Below, in pieces: positions 17,890 to 27,069 of a stretch of 64,000 nucleotides of DNA. This stretch comes from Flavipsychrobacter sp. (GTDB lineage: Bacteria > Bacteroidota > Bacteroidia > Chitinophagales > Chitinophagaceae), in assembly GCA_031292525.1 (NCBI GenBank), contig JARLGY010000019.1, positions 124,001 through 188,000 of the forward strand, written 5' to 3'. The notes beneath the pieces were generated by a model, which did no database searches, had not been told where the DNA came from, and saw nothing but the letters and a program-made list of their open reading frames with translations. Position 1 is the stretch's first letter. Each line of letters starts with the position of its first letter. Both the position numbers and the translations under genes were made by a program.

Positions 17890-17920
17890 GTGGCTTCGTC
17901 AAAATGACGAGCCACTTTTT
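17890..17920 (+). terminator. Rho-independent terminator of the kdp run
   Basis: GTGGCTTCGTCA pairs with TGACGAGCCAC around AAA, with one bulged base, followed by TTTTT. The loop region reads TCAAAATGA, the same 9-mer as in the nearby dyads. Confidence 0.85.
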
Positions 17921-17986
17921 GTGCTTTTAGTCATTTTAAACGAAGAAGTAATAAATAAAAAAAATACACGAACAAGAATGTATTTC

Positions 17987-18014
17987 TCATTTTGAAAACT
18001 TACTATCAAAATGA
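17987..18014. promoter_or_regulatory. TCATTTTGA dyad upstream of the kdpD-like gene
   Basis: TCATTTTGA (17987-17995) and TCAAAATGA (18006-18014) are perfect 9-bp arms with a 10-nt centre (about one helical turn), about 70 bp before the kdpD-like ATG. The arms contain the same core as the palindrome at 9907-9921. No GG-N10-GC sigma-54 element lies between this dyad and the gene. Confidence 0.5.
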
Positions 18015-18085
18015 ATGTTTTTCGACTGCGGAAATATTATTTGGGCCTATTATGGAATACTGCCAACTTTTAAAATTATAAGCCA

Positions 18086-19213
18086 ATGGAAATAACACAG
18101 GACGAACATGCCGAACATTTCCTGGAGCTGATCAAGAGGTCAAAAAAAGGTAAGTTCAAAGTATATATAGGTATGAGTGCCGGTGTGGGCAAGACATACC
18201 GGATGCTGCAGGAAGCGCATACGCTGCTGCAAAATGGAGTGGATGTAAAGATAGGCTACGTAGAAACGCATAACAGGGCTGAAACGATTGCGTTGCTGCC
18301 CGGACTACCCATGATACCTAGGAAAAAAGCGTTTTACCTAGGTAAGGAAGTAGAGGAAATGGATGTACAAGCTATTATCAACCTATCACCAGAATTGGTG
18401 ATAGTTGATGAACTTGCACATAGCAATATACCGGGTGGAAAAAATGAGAAGAGGTGGCAGGATGTTATAGATATATTGGACGCCGGGATAAGCGTGATAA
18501 GCGCGGTGAACATACAGCATATAGAAAGCCTTAATGCGCTTGTGAAGGAAATAACGGGTATAGATGTAGCTGAGCGGGTACCTGATAAAGTGCTGAAACT
18601 GGCAGACGAAGTGGTAAACATAGATATGACCGCTGAAGAACTGATATCGAGGCTAAAGGAAGGTAAAATATATACTATTGATAAAATTGAAACGGCTTTA
18701 AAGAACTTCTTTAAGCCAGAGAGTATATTGCAGTTGCGGGAACTGGCCCTAAAAGAAGTAGCGGGCCAAATTGAGCGCAAAGTAGAAGCTGAAATACCCC
18801 GTAACATATCTTTCAGACACGAAAAGATATTGGCCTGCATCAGCAGCAATGATGCAACTGCAAAAACAGTGATAAGAAAAGCCGCCAGGTTGGCCAGCTA
18901 CTATAATGCCCAGTGGTGGGTATTATTTGTAGAAACCCCTAAAGAAACCCCAGATAAAATAGCACTGGACAAGCAACGACATTTAATTAATAATTTTAAG
19001 CTGGCCACTGAATTGGGAGCCGAGGTATTACGAGAAAACAGTGATAGTGTGGCAGCTGCTATTGTGAAAGTTGTAGATGAAAAACACATCACCACTGTTT
19101 GTATCTGTAAGCCCAAGTTGAGCCTGTTGCAAATTATCTTTGCGACCAACGTATTTAGCCAGATATTAAAAAAACTGAAGAGCAATAATACAGACCTGAT
19201 CATTATGTCTTAA
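18086..19213 (+). CDS. N-terminal-only KdpD (sensor domain without kinase)
   Basis: A 375-residue cytosolic protein. Residues about 20-230 form the KdpD sensor domain with Walker A GMSAGVGKT (29-37) and Walker B ELVIVDELAHSN (103-114); about 245-375 is a universal-stress-protein-like domain. The four membrane helices, GAF and histidine kinase parts of full KdpD (about 900 residues) are missing. The protein ends naturally, and a complete histidine kinase gene follows 8 bp later. This is a split arrangement rather than a broken gene. N-terminal KdpD proteins without a kinase are also known in cyanobacteria. It probably senses K+ or ATP status and modulates the neighbouring kinase. Confidence 0.92.
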   Translation: MEITQDEHAEHFLELIKRSKKGKFKVYIGMSAGVGKTYRMLQEAHTLLQNGVDVKIGYVETHNRAETIALLPGLPMIPRKKAFYLGKEVEEMDVQAIINLSPELVIVDELAHSNIPGGKNEKRWQDVIDILDAGISVISAVNIQHIESLNALVKEITGIDVAERVPDKVLKLADEVVNIDMTAEELISRLKEGKIYTIDKIETALKNFFKPESILQLRELALKEVAGQIERKVEAEIPRNISFRHEKILACISSNDATAKTVIRKAARLASYYNAQWWVLFVETPKETPDKIALDKQRHLINNFKLATELGAEVLRENSDSVAAAIVKVVDEKHITTVCICKPKLSLLQIIFATNVFSQILKKLKSNNTDLIIMS

Positions 19214-19221
19214 TTTAAACC

Positions 19222-20919
19222 ATGTCTTTTACAATAAAATCGAAGATCACTACTGGTATCAGCATATTCTTTATGTTGCTACTTACGGTTAGTGCCATAG
19301 CCATTTATTTTATTAACATTTTATCTTCAAAGACAGAGAACCTGCTTACAGCCAACTACAATACCATCAGGTATTGCAGTGAAATGTCTAATGCGCTGAA
19401 CAACATAAATACCAATCCAAATGCCACAGACCTTTTTGAAAAGAATCTGGTGGCGCAAGAACACAATATTACCGAACCGGGTGAAGCGGAGGCAACTGGC
19501 AGGCTGCGCGATGACTTTGAGCAGTTGAAAGCAGGAAGGAGGACGGACACCATATTTCATCAAATAAACACAGAGATATACAATATATACAGGCTTAACC
19601 AAGTAGCCCTTGAACATAAAAATACAAGCGCCCTTGAAACGGCAGGCCGTGCAAGATTATGGCTTACGGTGTTGACCACACTCATTGTTTTGATCAGTTT
19701 TTCATTGACACTGAATTTTCCTGGTTATATAGCAAATCCTTTACGCCTGCTTACCGAGGGGATAAAAGAAGTGGCAGAAAAGAAATACGACAAAAGGATA
19801 CACCTGGATTCTAATGATGAGTTTGGAGAAATGGCCCAGGCATTTAATGTGATGGCCCAAAAGCTGTATGAATACGAACATAGCAACCTATCTAAACTAA
19901 TGTTTGAAAAAAAACGGGTAGAGACGATCATCAACCAGATGGAAGATGCGGTGATAGGATTTGATGTTAATAATAAAATCCTCTTCATTAACCACATGGC
20001 CGAAGGCTTATTTAATTTGAAAGAAGAGGTTGTTGTAAATAAATACGCACTAGATGTAGCTAAACAAAATGATCTGCTACGCACGGTACTACAGAAAACA
20101 GAAAAGCAGCCACTCAAGATCATTGTAAATAAAAAGGAGCATTATTTCTTTGTAGATAGCAGAACGGTATATAGCGAAGGGCAAAATATAGGCGAAGTAT
20201 TCACATTGAGAGATATTACTTCGTTTAAAGAACTGGATATCTCTAAGACCAACCTTCTGGCTACCATATCTCATGAGTTGAAAACCCCGATATCGTCTAT
20301 TAAAATGAGTACTAAACTTGTTAATGATGAACGTATAGGCAACCTAAATACAGAGCAGAAGGAACTACTACACAATATAGATGAAGACGCAGACCGCCTG
20401 TTACGACTGACCAGCGAGTTGCTGAATATGACGCAAATAGAAACCGGGAACATACAGTTAAAACTGCAACGCGTAAGTCCTCTAGAAATAGTAAATACAT
20501 CGGTACAGGCCGTGCAAGTACAGGCTGAACAGAAAAACATACAACTGGAAGTGCATTGTACGGAAACCCTACCCTACGTACTTGCTGATGCAGACAAGAC
20601 GTCGTGGGTATTGATCAACCTGATGACCAATGCAATCAAGTATTCTGAAGAAGGCACTAAAACTACAGTTAATGTAACTGCACAACAAAACCTGGTGCAG
20701 TTTTCCGTACAAGATAACGGTATTGGCATAGAAGAAAAATATCTCTCTAAAATCTTTGATCGCTATTTTAAGGTGCCCAGTGCCACGCAAGCAAGCAGTA
20801 CCGGTTTGGGGCTTGCTATTTCGAAAGAATTTATAGAAGCACAAGGTGGCAATATCAGTGTAAAAAGCCCCCCGGGTAAGGGAAGTATATTTGTTTTTTC
20901 GTTGCCTTTATATAAGTAA
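19222..20919 (+). CDS. membrane sensor histidine kinase (HAMP-PAS) of the Kdp locus
   Basis: A 565-residue kinase. TM1 is at about 11-33, a periplasmic domain at about 35-145, TM2 at about 147-165, HAMP at about 170-222 and PAS at about 232-335. The HisKA motif is SHELKTPISSIK with H351, and the HATPase has LINLMTNAIKYS (N-box), DNGIGIEEKY (G1) and STGLGLAIS (G2). It starts 8 bp after the kdpD-like gene, so the two are coexpressed. Its likely partner is the NtrC-type regulator at 8534, since no other response regulator lies in the window. The periplasmic domain is not a recognised ligand-binding family. Confidence 0.93.
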   Translation: MSFTIKSKITTGISIFFMLLLTVSAIAIYFINILSSKTENLLTANYNTIRYCSEMSNALNNINTNPNATDLFEKNLVAQEHNITEPGEAEATGRLRDDFEQLKAGRRTDTIFHQINTEIYNIYRLNQVALEHKNTSALETAGRARLWLTVLTTLIVLISFSLTLNFPGYIANPLRLLTEGIKEVAEKKYDKRIHLDSNDEFGEMAQAFNVMAQKLYEYEHSNLSKLMFEKKRVETIINQMEDAVIGFDVNNKILFINHMAEGLFNLKEEVVVNKYALDVAKQNDLLRTVLQKTEKQPLKIIVNKKEHYFFVDSRTVYSEGQNIGEVFTLRDITSFKELDISKTNLLATISHELKTPISSIKMSTKLVNDERIGNLNTEQKELLHNIDEDADRLLRLTSELLNMTQIETGNIQLKLQRVSPLEIVNTSVQAVQVQAEQKNIQLEVHCTETLPYVLADADKTSWVLINLMTNAIKYSEEGTKTTVNVTAQQNLVQFSVQDNGIGIEEKYLSKIFDRYFKVPSATQASSTGLGLAISKEFIEAQGGNISVKSPPGKGSIFVFSLPLYK

Positions 20920-21200
20920 ACCGGGCTGACGGTTTTCTATCTAATCATGTAAAAAGGTCACTTTTATACCTACTATTTTGCCCCTATTCATTTGTTCTGT
21001 TGAACCTGATTATATCAGAAGATTTTTCAGCTATATAGTCTCTTACGTCAAAAAACAAGGCTATGTTAACTAAATGTTGTCGTTTTGTTGCGTTAACATT
21101 ACCGCATCATTAAGTGTGTTTTAAGCCTTTCGATTTGGGGTAAAAATTCAGAATCCCCTCAGAATTTACCGACAAACTTTGCGCAAAATCTAATAAATAC

Positions 21201-24005
21201 ATGCGCTTACACTTACAATTTTACTTTCTTACGCTCTTTGTTATTGCAAGTTTAACCTCAACCGCAGCTACGATAAAGGGGTTGGTTATTGACAAAGAAA
21301 GTGGCGAACCTGTGATTGGGGCACTTGTGGTAATAAAAGGTACTGAGTATGCAACTACAACCGGACTTGACGGAAGCTATACAATAAAAAATGTTCCTAA
21401 AGGTGAGTATGATATTAGTATTCAATACACCTCGTTCGAAAAATACAATAACCATATTGTAATAAGCGACGAGACACAGATTGTTTCTAATAATATCAAA
21501 CTTATAGAAACGAGTTCTGTATTAAATGAAGTACAAATTAAGGGCAAGTATAAAGCAGGTACAGACGAAGAGGCAAGAAACCTAGAGAAGAACGGAGACA
21601 ACCTGATGAACGTGATGTCTGCCCGGGCAATTGAATTATCGCCGGACATTATTGTAGCCAATGTATTGCAACGCATATCAGGAGTTCAGGTGGAACGTGA
21701 TGAAAATGGAGAGGCTCGCTATGCTACTATACGCGGTATGGATAAGAGGTATAACTATACGACCGTAGATGGAATAAAAATACCCAGCACCGATGATAAA
21801 GGACGTTTCGTACCACTAGATATATTTCCAGCGGAAATAGTGGAACGAGTAGAAGTAATTAAATCGCTAACCCCTTCTATGGAAGGCGATGCTGTAGGTG
21901 GTGTTACAAACCTTGAACTAAAAAAAGCTCCAGACCATTTTGTTATATATGCTTCTGCAGCTACTGGTTACAATCAGAATGGATTCAATGAAAGCTACAA
22001 CAGCTTCGATAAAGGATCTCTTACTGCAAAAGACCCGACAAGGATGTATGGTAATAACTATTCTGCTTCATTAAAGGATTTCCCATTAAACAGTTCAATT
22101 ATAAAACCAATGCAAGCGCCAGCAAACGGGCTTTTCAGTTTAAGTGTTGGTGATAGATTTTTCAAAAACAAATTGGGGGTAATGCTTTCAGGAAGCTACC
22201 AAAACACATACAAACAAACGGATGACATATTTTTCAAACCTGCATCGCAGCCCAATCCATATAACATACCTGAATTTGATGATATTGACTTGAGGAAATA
22301 TTCAACGCAGGAAACTCGTAGTGCAATTCATTTAAATACCGATTATAGAATTAATGATCGTAACACTATAACGTTAAGTGGCCTTTACACACAGTTGAAC
22401 CAATGGCAGGAACGTAATGTGGTTGATTCTGTAATAACAGCAGTAAACAGACCAGCCCCGGGACTGGGTACTGTTGATTATAAAGACCGTACACAATTTA
22501 TAAAACAGAGTATAGCAAACCTAACCCTGAGAGGTAGCCACCAGATAACAAACAGATTAAAAGTAGATTGGACTGTAGCTGCATCCCAAGCCATAAGGGA
22601 TATGCCTGACCAAACAGAATTTTCAACAGAAAACCAATTTTCTAAAGATTCACTAGGAAATATAAAACAACAAGGCAGAACCTTAAAAGCCATTACTAAG
22701 ATATGGGAATATACAAATGACCAGGATATACAGGAGTTTGTAAATATCACTTATGTTCCGACCATTTCGGGGAAAGATATTGAGTTTAAGGTTGGGGCTA
22801 TGGATAGGAATAAAAACCGCGACAACCTTAATAATGAATATGACATCAACCCAGTTGGAAGCATTTTATATACTAACGTTCAAGGTATTCAAGATGCATC
22901 TCTTAAACTTCAAAACCCAATGGGCACTGCTAATGGGAACGGATTATCTTACACTGTACATGAAAATATCTGGGCTTACTATGCACAAGCCAAGCTGCGG
23001 TTCTTTAATAACAAGCTCGAGGCCTTAGGTGGAGTAAGGGTAGAAAATACCTTTGTTTCGGATAGCTCGAGGCAAAACCCACAATATGTGGTTGCGGTAT
23101 CTGGAACATATAATTACATGGACGTTTTGCCTAGCCTGAATTTAAAATACAAACTAAGCTCTAAAGAAAACATACGCTTGTCTTATTTTGAATCGATTTC
23201 ACGCCCTGGATTTTTTGAACTCATAAATGCTACTACACCGGGTGAAGATTTCGACCAGGTAGGCAATCCATACCTCACCCGCAGTGTGGCTCAAAACATA
23301 GATGCCAGGTATGAGTGGTTTCCAAAAGGTATAGACCAATTATTAGTAGGCACCTTTTATAAAAGCATATATCAACCTATAGAGTATTTGCTGGCAAGGC
23401 CTACTGGTCCATCGGCTGTTGATATCCAACCTACTAACTTACCGGGTACTGCAACCAACTATGGCGCTGAATTTCAGATCACAAAGTATTTCCACTATTT
23501 CGGCATCAATGCTAACTACACCTATACACACTCTGCGATAACAGACACCGTTCAATATTTACAACCAAGTAGTACAGGACAAAAAATAACTTCGGTTACT
23601 GAAACCAGACCTCTGCAAGGCCAAGCAGCACATGTAGCCAACCTTTCTTTTATATACAAAAACCCAAAGCTAGGTTTGGATGCACAGATAAATGAGCAAT
23701 ATACCGGTCGACACATTTATCTAACCGCACAATTTGCTGGACTTGCTTATTGGCAAAAGGCAACATTCCTCACAAGTCTATCTGTTGAAAAGAGGGTTGC
23801 AAAAAAACTATTCGCTTACGCCAAAGTAAATAATCTATTAAACACACCTGTTCTCATCGAGATCAAATATCCAAACAACAAATTACAAAATTCGGCTCCT
23901 TCATCATGGTTGCCGTATCAGAATCTGAAAGACGGACAAACGCTAGTAGAGAAAACTAAGTATGGTCAGAATTACCTAGTGGGCATCAGATATAAATTTG
24001 ATTAA
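21201..24005 (+). CDS. TonB-dependent outer-membrane receptor
   Basis: A 934-residue protein with a signal peptide (about 1-23) and a carboxypeptidase D regulatory-like beta-sandwich (about 24-105: IKGLVIDKESGEPVIGALV). The plug domain follows (about 130-235), with IRGMDKRYNYTTVDGIKIP and VERVEVIKSLTPSMEGDAVGG, then a 22-strand barrel ending in GIRYKF. The body resembles the larger TonB receptors for complex substrates (TIGR01782-like). No SusD partner follows; the next genes are a beta-helix lipoprotein and a secreted EEP-family protein, which may process the imported substrate. About 280 bp of AT-rich, apparently non-coding DNA separates it from the kinase gene. Confidence 0.93.
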   Translation: MRLHLQFYFLTLFVIASLTSTAATIKGLVIDKESGEPVIGALVVIKGTEYATTTGLDGSYTIKNVPKGEYDISIQYTSFEKYNNHIVISDETQIVSNNIKLIETSSVLNEVQIKGKYKAGTDEEARNLEKNGDNLMNVMSARAIELSPDIIVANVLQRISGVQVERDENGEARYATIRGMDKRYNYTTVDGIKIPSTDDKGRFVPLDIFPAEIVERVEVIKSLTPSMEGDAVGGVTNLELKKAPDHFVIYASAATGYNQNGFNESYNSFDKGSLTAKDPTRMYGNNYSASLKDFPLNSSIIKPMQAPANGLFSLSVGDRFFKNKLGVMLSGSYQNTYKQTDDIFFKPASQPNPYNIPEFDDIDLRKYSTQETRSAIHLNTDYRINDRNTITLSGLYTQLNQWQERNVVDSVITAVNRPAPGLGTVDYKDRTQFIKQSIANLTLRGSHQITNRLKVDWTVAASQAIRDMPDQTEFSTENQFSKDSLGNIKQQGRTLKAITKIWEYTNDQDIQEFVNITYVPTISGKDIEFKVGAMDRNKNRDNLNNEYDINPVGSILYTNVQGIQDASLKLQNPMGTANGNGLSYTVHENIWAYYAQAKLRFFNNKLEALGGVRVENTFVSDSSRQNPQYVVAVSGTYNYMDVLPSLNLKYKLSSKENIRLSYFESISRPGFFELINATTPGEDFDQVGNPYLTRSVAQNIDARYEWFPKGIDQLLVGTFYKSIYQPIEYLLARPTGPSAVDIQPTNLPGTATNYGAEFQITKYFHYFGINANYTYTHSAITDTVQYLQPSSTGQKITSVTETRPLQGQAAHVANLSFIYKNPKLGLDAQINEQYTGRHIYLTAQFAGLAYWQKATFLTSLSVEKRVAKKLFAYAKVNNLLNTPVLIEIKYPNNKLQNSAPSSWLPYQNLKDGQTLVEKTKYGQNYLVGIRYKFD

Positions 24006-24052
24006 ATAACTCAGAACATATTCTAAACAACCAAACAAAAACAACAAGTACA

Positions 24053-25441
24053 ATGAAACAACTTAACTATTGCATCCTGGCTATGATAGCGGGACTTGCA
24101 TTCTTTACATCTTGCAAAAAATCTTCTTCAACATCCGTATCTGGTATCCAGAAACAAATTGGCAACCTAATATCAAGTGATACTTTATGTGGTGGTATAA
24201 AAGGGACATTACAATCGGGTAAAACATATGTAATGACATGCCCTGTAGTTATTAATTCGGGCGATACAGTATTAATGCAAAGCGGAGCAACTATCAATGT
24301 AGTAAATCCACAAGCGTTTATGTTGGTGCAAGGATCATTTATTTCGCTGGGTACAAAGGCAGCTCCAAACTGGATAACAGTTAAAAGCATTGCAAAAACA
24401 GATAATCTTGGTACTGCTAATAACCCTTCATCAGACGCTGCGTTTACCAACGCAAATCTTTGGCTGGGTATTCAGTGCGATAGTTCGTGCCCACTATTGG
24501 TCTTGAAATGGACACACCTTGAATTTGCAGGAGGTACATTTGGCGCAACACCACCAATTGCTTCACTTTCTGCTGGTGCAAATGCATGGCCATTATACTT
24601 TAAAAATGCTAACGGCTATTGCATAGTGGAAGATAGCTGGTTGTATGGTGGTACAGATGATGGAGTACGTTTTGCCGGTGGTAAAATATGCTTTATGCGT
24701 AACACTGTAGAAAAAGAAGGTTATATAGGCGGAGACGTTTTCAATGCAAAACATGGTACTGTAGGTATTATGGCATACAACGTTTTTGTGGGTACTGCTA
24801 CTAATGGTACAAAGGCATCTGATAAAGGTACCGGCTCAACACCTACTTGCCAGATAGACATGTATAACAACACTTATGTAAATGGTGGGTATCGCCAAAT
24901 ACAAACGGGACGTGGTGGTGATTGCAACTATGAGCAAGGCGCTTATGGCCAAGCGTACAACAACCTGATAGTAAATTGCAAATTTGGATTTCGGATAGTA
25001 GGTAACCCTGCTGCTGATACATCTCGTTGCCACTATGGTTATAACTATTCTTATGGTGATGCAGATTCAATAGTTAACCAATTCTACCCTGTTGGGTATA
25101 TATCATTACCTGTAACAACGAATATACCAAATCCTAGTACTTTCTTACCATCAAGTTATGTTTTAGGTGCAACATATACTGCACATGCTTTGGTTGGTGC
25201 TAATAATCCACAGTTTGTAAACTATCCGTTACCATGCCCTTCAGGCGCAGTGATAGACTACGCTACAGGTTATGACTTCCATTTGGCATCAGGTTCTCCT
25301 GCAATTGGTAAAGGATATACAGGTTGGACACCAATGGCTAACCCTGTACCAGTTGACCCTACTTATGGCGCTACAACCATTACTGGCCCAGGTAAAGACA
25401 TAGGTGCTTACCAAACAGATGGTACAGGTAACCAACACTAA
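24053..25441 (+). CDS. surface lipoprotein with predicted beta-helix fold
   Basis: A 462-residue protein with a lipoprotein signal peptide ending in the lipobox FFTSC (C21) followed by KKSSSTS. The body has repeated short strands with Asn/Gly turns (TVLMQSGATINVVNPQAFMLVQGSF, GTVGIMAYNVFVGTAT, IDMYNNTYVNGGYRQIQTG), as in right-handed parallel beta-helices of the pectate-lyase type. It ends with DIGAYQTDG, common in such Bacteroidota proteins. No catalytic residues can be assigned. It lies 47 bp after the TonB receptor and is probably its surface partner in substrate capture. Confidence 0.75.
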   Translation: MKQLNYCILAMIAGLAFFTSCKKSSSTSVSGIQKQIGNLISSDTLCGGIKGTLQSGKTYVMTCPVVINSGDTVLMQSGATINVVNPQAFMLVQGSFISLGTKAAPNWITVKSIAKTDNLGTANNPSSDAAFTNANLWLGIQCDSSCPLLVLKWTHLEFAGGTFGATPPIASLSAGANAWPLYFKNANGYCIVEDSWLYGGTDDGVRFAGGKICFMRNTVEKEGYIGGDVFNAKHGTVGIMAYNVFVGTATNGTKASDKGTGSTPTCQIDMYNNTYVNGGYRQIQTGRGGDCNYEQGAYGQAYNNLIVNCKFGFRIVGNPAADTSRCHYGYNYSYGDADSIVNQFYPVGYISLPVTTNIPNPSTFLPSSYVLGATYTAHALVGANNPQFVNYPLPCPSGAVIDYATGYDFHLASGSPAIGKGYTGWTPMANPVPVDPTYGATTITGPGKDIGAYQTDGTGNQH

Positions 25442-25468
25442 TATTTACAGTATTTAATAACCATAAAC

Positions 25469-25501
25469 TGTCCGCTGCAGATAAATGCAGCGGACATTTT
25501 C
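25469..25501 (+). terminator. Rho-independent terminator
   Basis: TGTCCGCTGCA (25469-25479) and TGCAGCGGACA (25486-25496) make a perfect 11-bp stem with a GATAAA loop, followed by TTTT. It ends the receptor/lipoprotein unit. Confidence 0.93.
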
Positions 25502-25514
25502 AATCACTCATTTT

Positions 25515-25598
25515 ATGATAAAGAGATACAGCGTTCTTTGTATTGCTGTCATGTTCATCCTGGCAGGACTATCGTTAGTAAGTGTTTTTCACTCATAG
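25515..25598 (+). other. 27-codon signal-peptide-like open frame
   Basis: ATG to TAG, encoding MIKR followed by a hydrophobic stretch (VLCIAVMFILAGLSLVSV). It looks exactly like a Sec signal peptide that stops right after the h-region. It lies 54 bp upstream of the EEP gene, which has its own signal peptide. It may be a gene remnant, a leader peptide or chance. Confidence 0.3.
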
Positions 25599-25651
25599 TA
25601 TTATTGCCACAACAGTATAATTTTTTAATAATTATTTTTCAAGCCTTTACA

Positions 25652-27061
25652 ATGCGTACAACACTTTTGAAATGTCAGATCATAGCATTTATAACACTGT
25701 TATCGGTAATAGGTAATACCACGTTTGCAGCTACAGATACATTGCGTGTAATGGCGTATAATGTGCTGAATTATGGCTCTTATCCACTTTGCCAAGGCCC
25801 TAACAATACTTATCATGCTTACCTGCAAACAATAGTACAATATGCAAACCCAGATATTATTGGACTTGAAAAAATGGGATCCATACAAACAGCTCCCGGA
25901 GATAATAATTATACTGCAGAACTAAACTTTCAGGATTCTATACTAAAATATGTATTGAACCCTCCTTTTCCAGGAAGATTTAGTTATTGCCCATTTACTA
26001 ACTTTTCTGCTGCAGGCACAGAATGCCTGGTATTCTACAACCAACAGAAATTAGGGTTTGTAGCTACTACTTGTACCTACTATGGGGCTCTAGGTGACAA
26101 AAATGAAGATTTCAATACTTATAAGTTTTATTATAAAGATCCTAACCTGGCAACAACCTACGATACCACGTTCCTTTATGTAACTGACAACCACGATATA
26201 TCGGGCAACAGCAATTCCGCACAAAGAGGCGCACAAATAGCCGGCGAAATGGCCCAGATACAAACCCATTTTACACACCTGGCCAATATGATAAATATGG
26301 GCGATTTCAATTTAAGAAACAGTTCTGAACCTGTGTACCAGACGCTTACGGCGCCTGCAAATTCTAATTTTCAATATTACGATCCTCCGATCTATCCTGA
26401 TGCAACCGTAAGCTTACCTGCTAACTGGGATAGCAATCCAACAGCATTTGCAAAATTCCTAACTACTTCAACAAGAGTATCACCTTCCGTGCCTAATTCT
26501 TGTGGTACAAGTGGCGGAGCTAAAGACTGGTACGACCATATTTTTCTGTCTCCATGGATCATTAATAATACCAATTACATCTCTTATATACCCAAATCAT
26601 TCAGGGTGGTTGGTAATGATGGCAATAGGGTGAGCATTTCGGTTAATGATGCACCTACTAATACATCGGCACCGACGGCTGTAATCAATGCACTCTTCCA
26701 GATGTCTAATAAGTACCCCGTTATGGTAGATTTGTTAGTGACACCAAACACTACGGGGGTAAGTCCTGTTGACCCAGAGATATTGAATGTTTCTGTCGCT
26801 AACACAACATTGAATAGCAATCATGCAACTGTTGTGAACCCTGTATCATCGCAAATGACGATCGTATTTACAGAAGGCCTGATCGGAGAAACTGTTTCGT
26901 TAGAATGCACTGATATTGTAGGACGAGTAAAATTTCATAAAACCATCACGGTAAGTAGCACCTCTGAGCACGTGGCAACAGATCTGGCACCGGGGATGTA
27001 CTACCTCATGATCTCAGACAATAAGGACATCATAACAAGGACTGTTATTACAAAACAATAG
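25652..27061 (+). CDS. secreted endonuclease/exonuclease/phosphatase-family protein with T9SS sorting domain
   Basis: A 469-residue protein from ATG 25652; an upstream in-frame start at 25538 lacks a signal peptide and is rejected. After the signal peptide (cleavage near FAATDT) the EEP-fold motifs appear in order: RVMAYNVLNYG (Asn), IIGLEKMG (metal-binding Glu), MINMGDFN (Asp/Asn) and WYDHIFLS (Asp-His). A T9SS type A-like domain covers the last 80 residues (IVGRVKFHKTI, LAPGMYYLMISD). The enzyme should hydrolyse phosphodiester or phosphomonoester bonds outside the cell, for example in DNA or lipids. It follows the TonB receptor and beta-helix lipoprotein after a terminator. Confidence 0.87.
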   Translation: MRTTLLKCQIIAFITLLSVIGNTTFAATDTLRVMAYNVLNYGSYPLCQGPNNTYHAYLQTIVQYANPDIIGLEKMGSIQTAPGDNNYTAELNFQDSILKYVLNPPFPGRFSYCPFTNFSAAGTECLVFYNQQKLGFVATTCTYYGALGDKNEDFNTYKFYYKDPNLATTYDTTFLYVTDNHDISGNSNSAQRGAQIAGEMAQIQTHFTHLANMINMGDFNLRNSSEPVYQTLTAPANSNFQYYDPPIYPDATVSLPANWDSNPTAFAKFLTTSTRVSPSVPNSCGTSGGAKDWYDHIFLSPWIINNTNYISYIPKSFRVVGNDGNRVSISVNDAPTNTSAPTAVINALFQMSNKYPVMVDLLVTPNTTGVSPVDPEILNVSVANTTLNSNHATVVNPVSSQMTIVFTEGLIGETVSLECTDIVGRVKFHKTITVSSTSEHVATDLAPGMYYLMISDNKDIITRTVITKQ

Positions 27062-27069
27062 CCGAATTA

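Noticed and set aside
20920-21200. The 281-bp spacer between the kinase and the TonB receptor as a riboswitch or small RNA
   Set aside because: Short repeats such as GTTAAC pairs and TCAGAAT copies are present but no convincing structured RNA or consensus was recognised.
25538-25651. Longer start of the EEP gene
   Set aside because: The additional 38 residues are not a signal peptide and precede a clear one starting at 25652.
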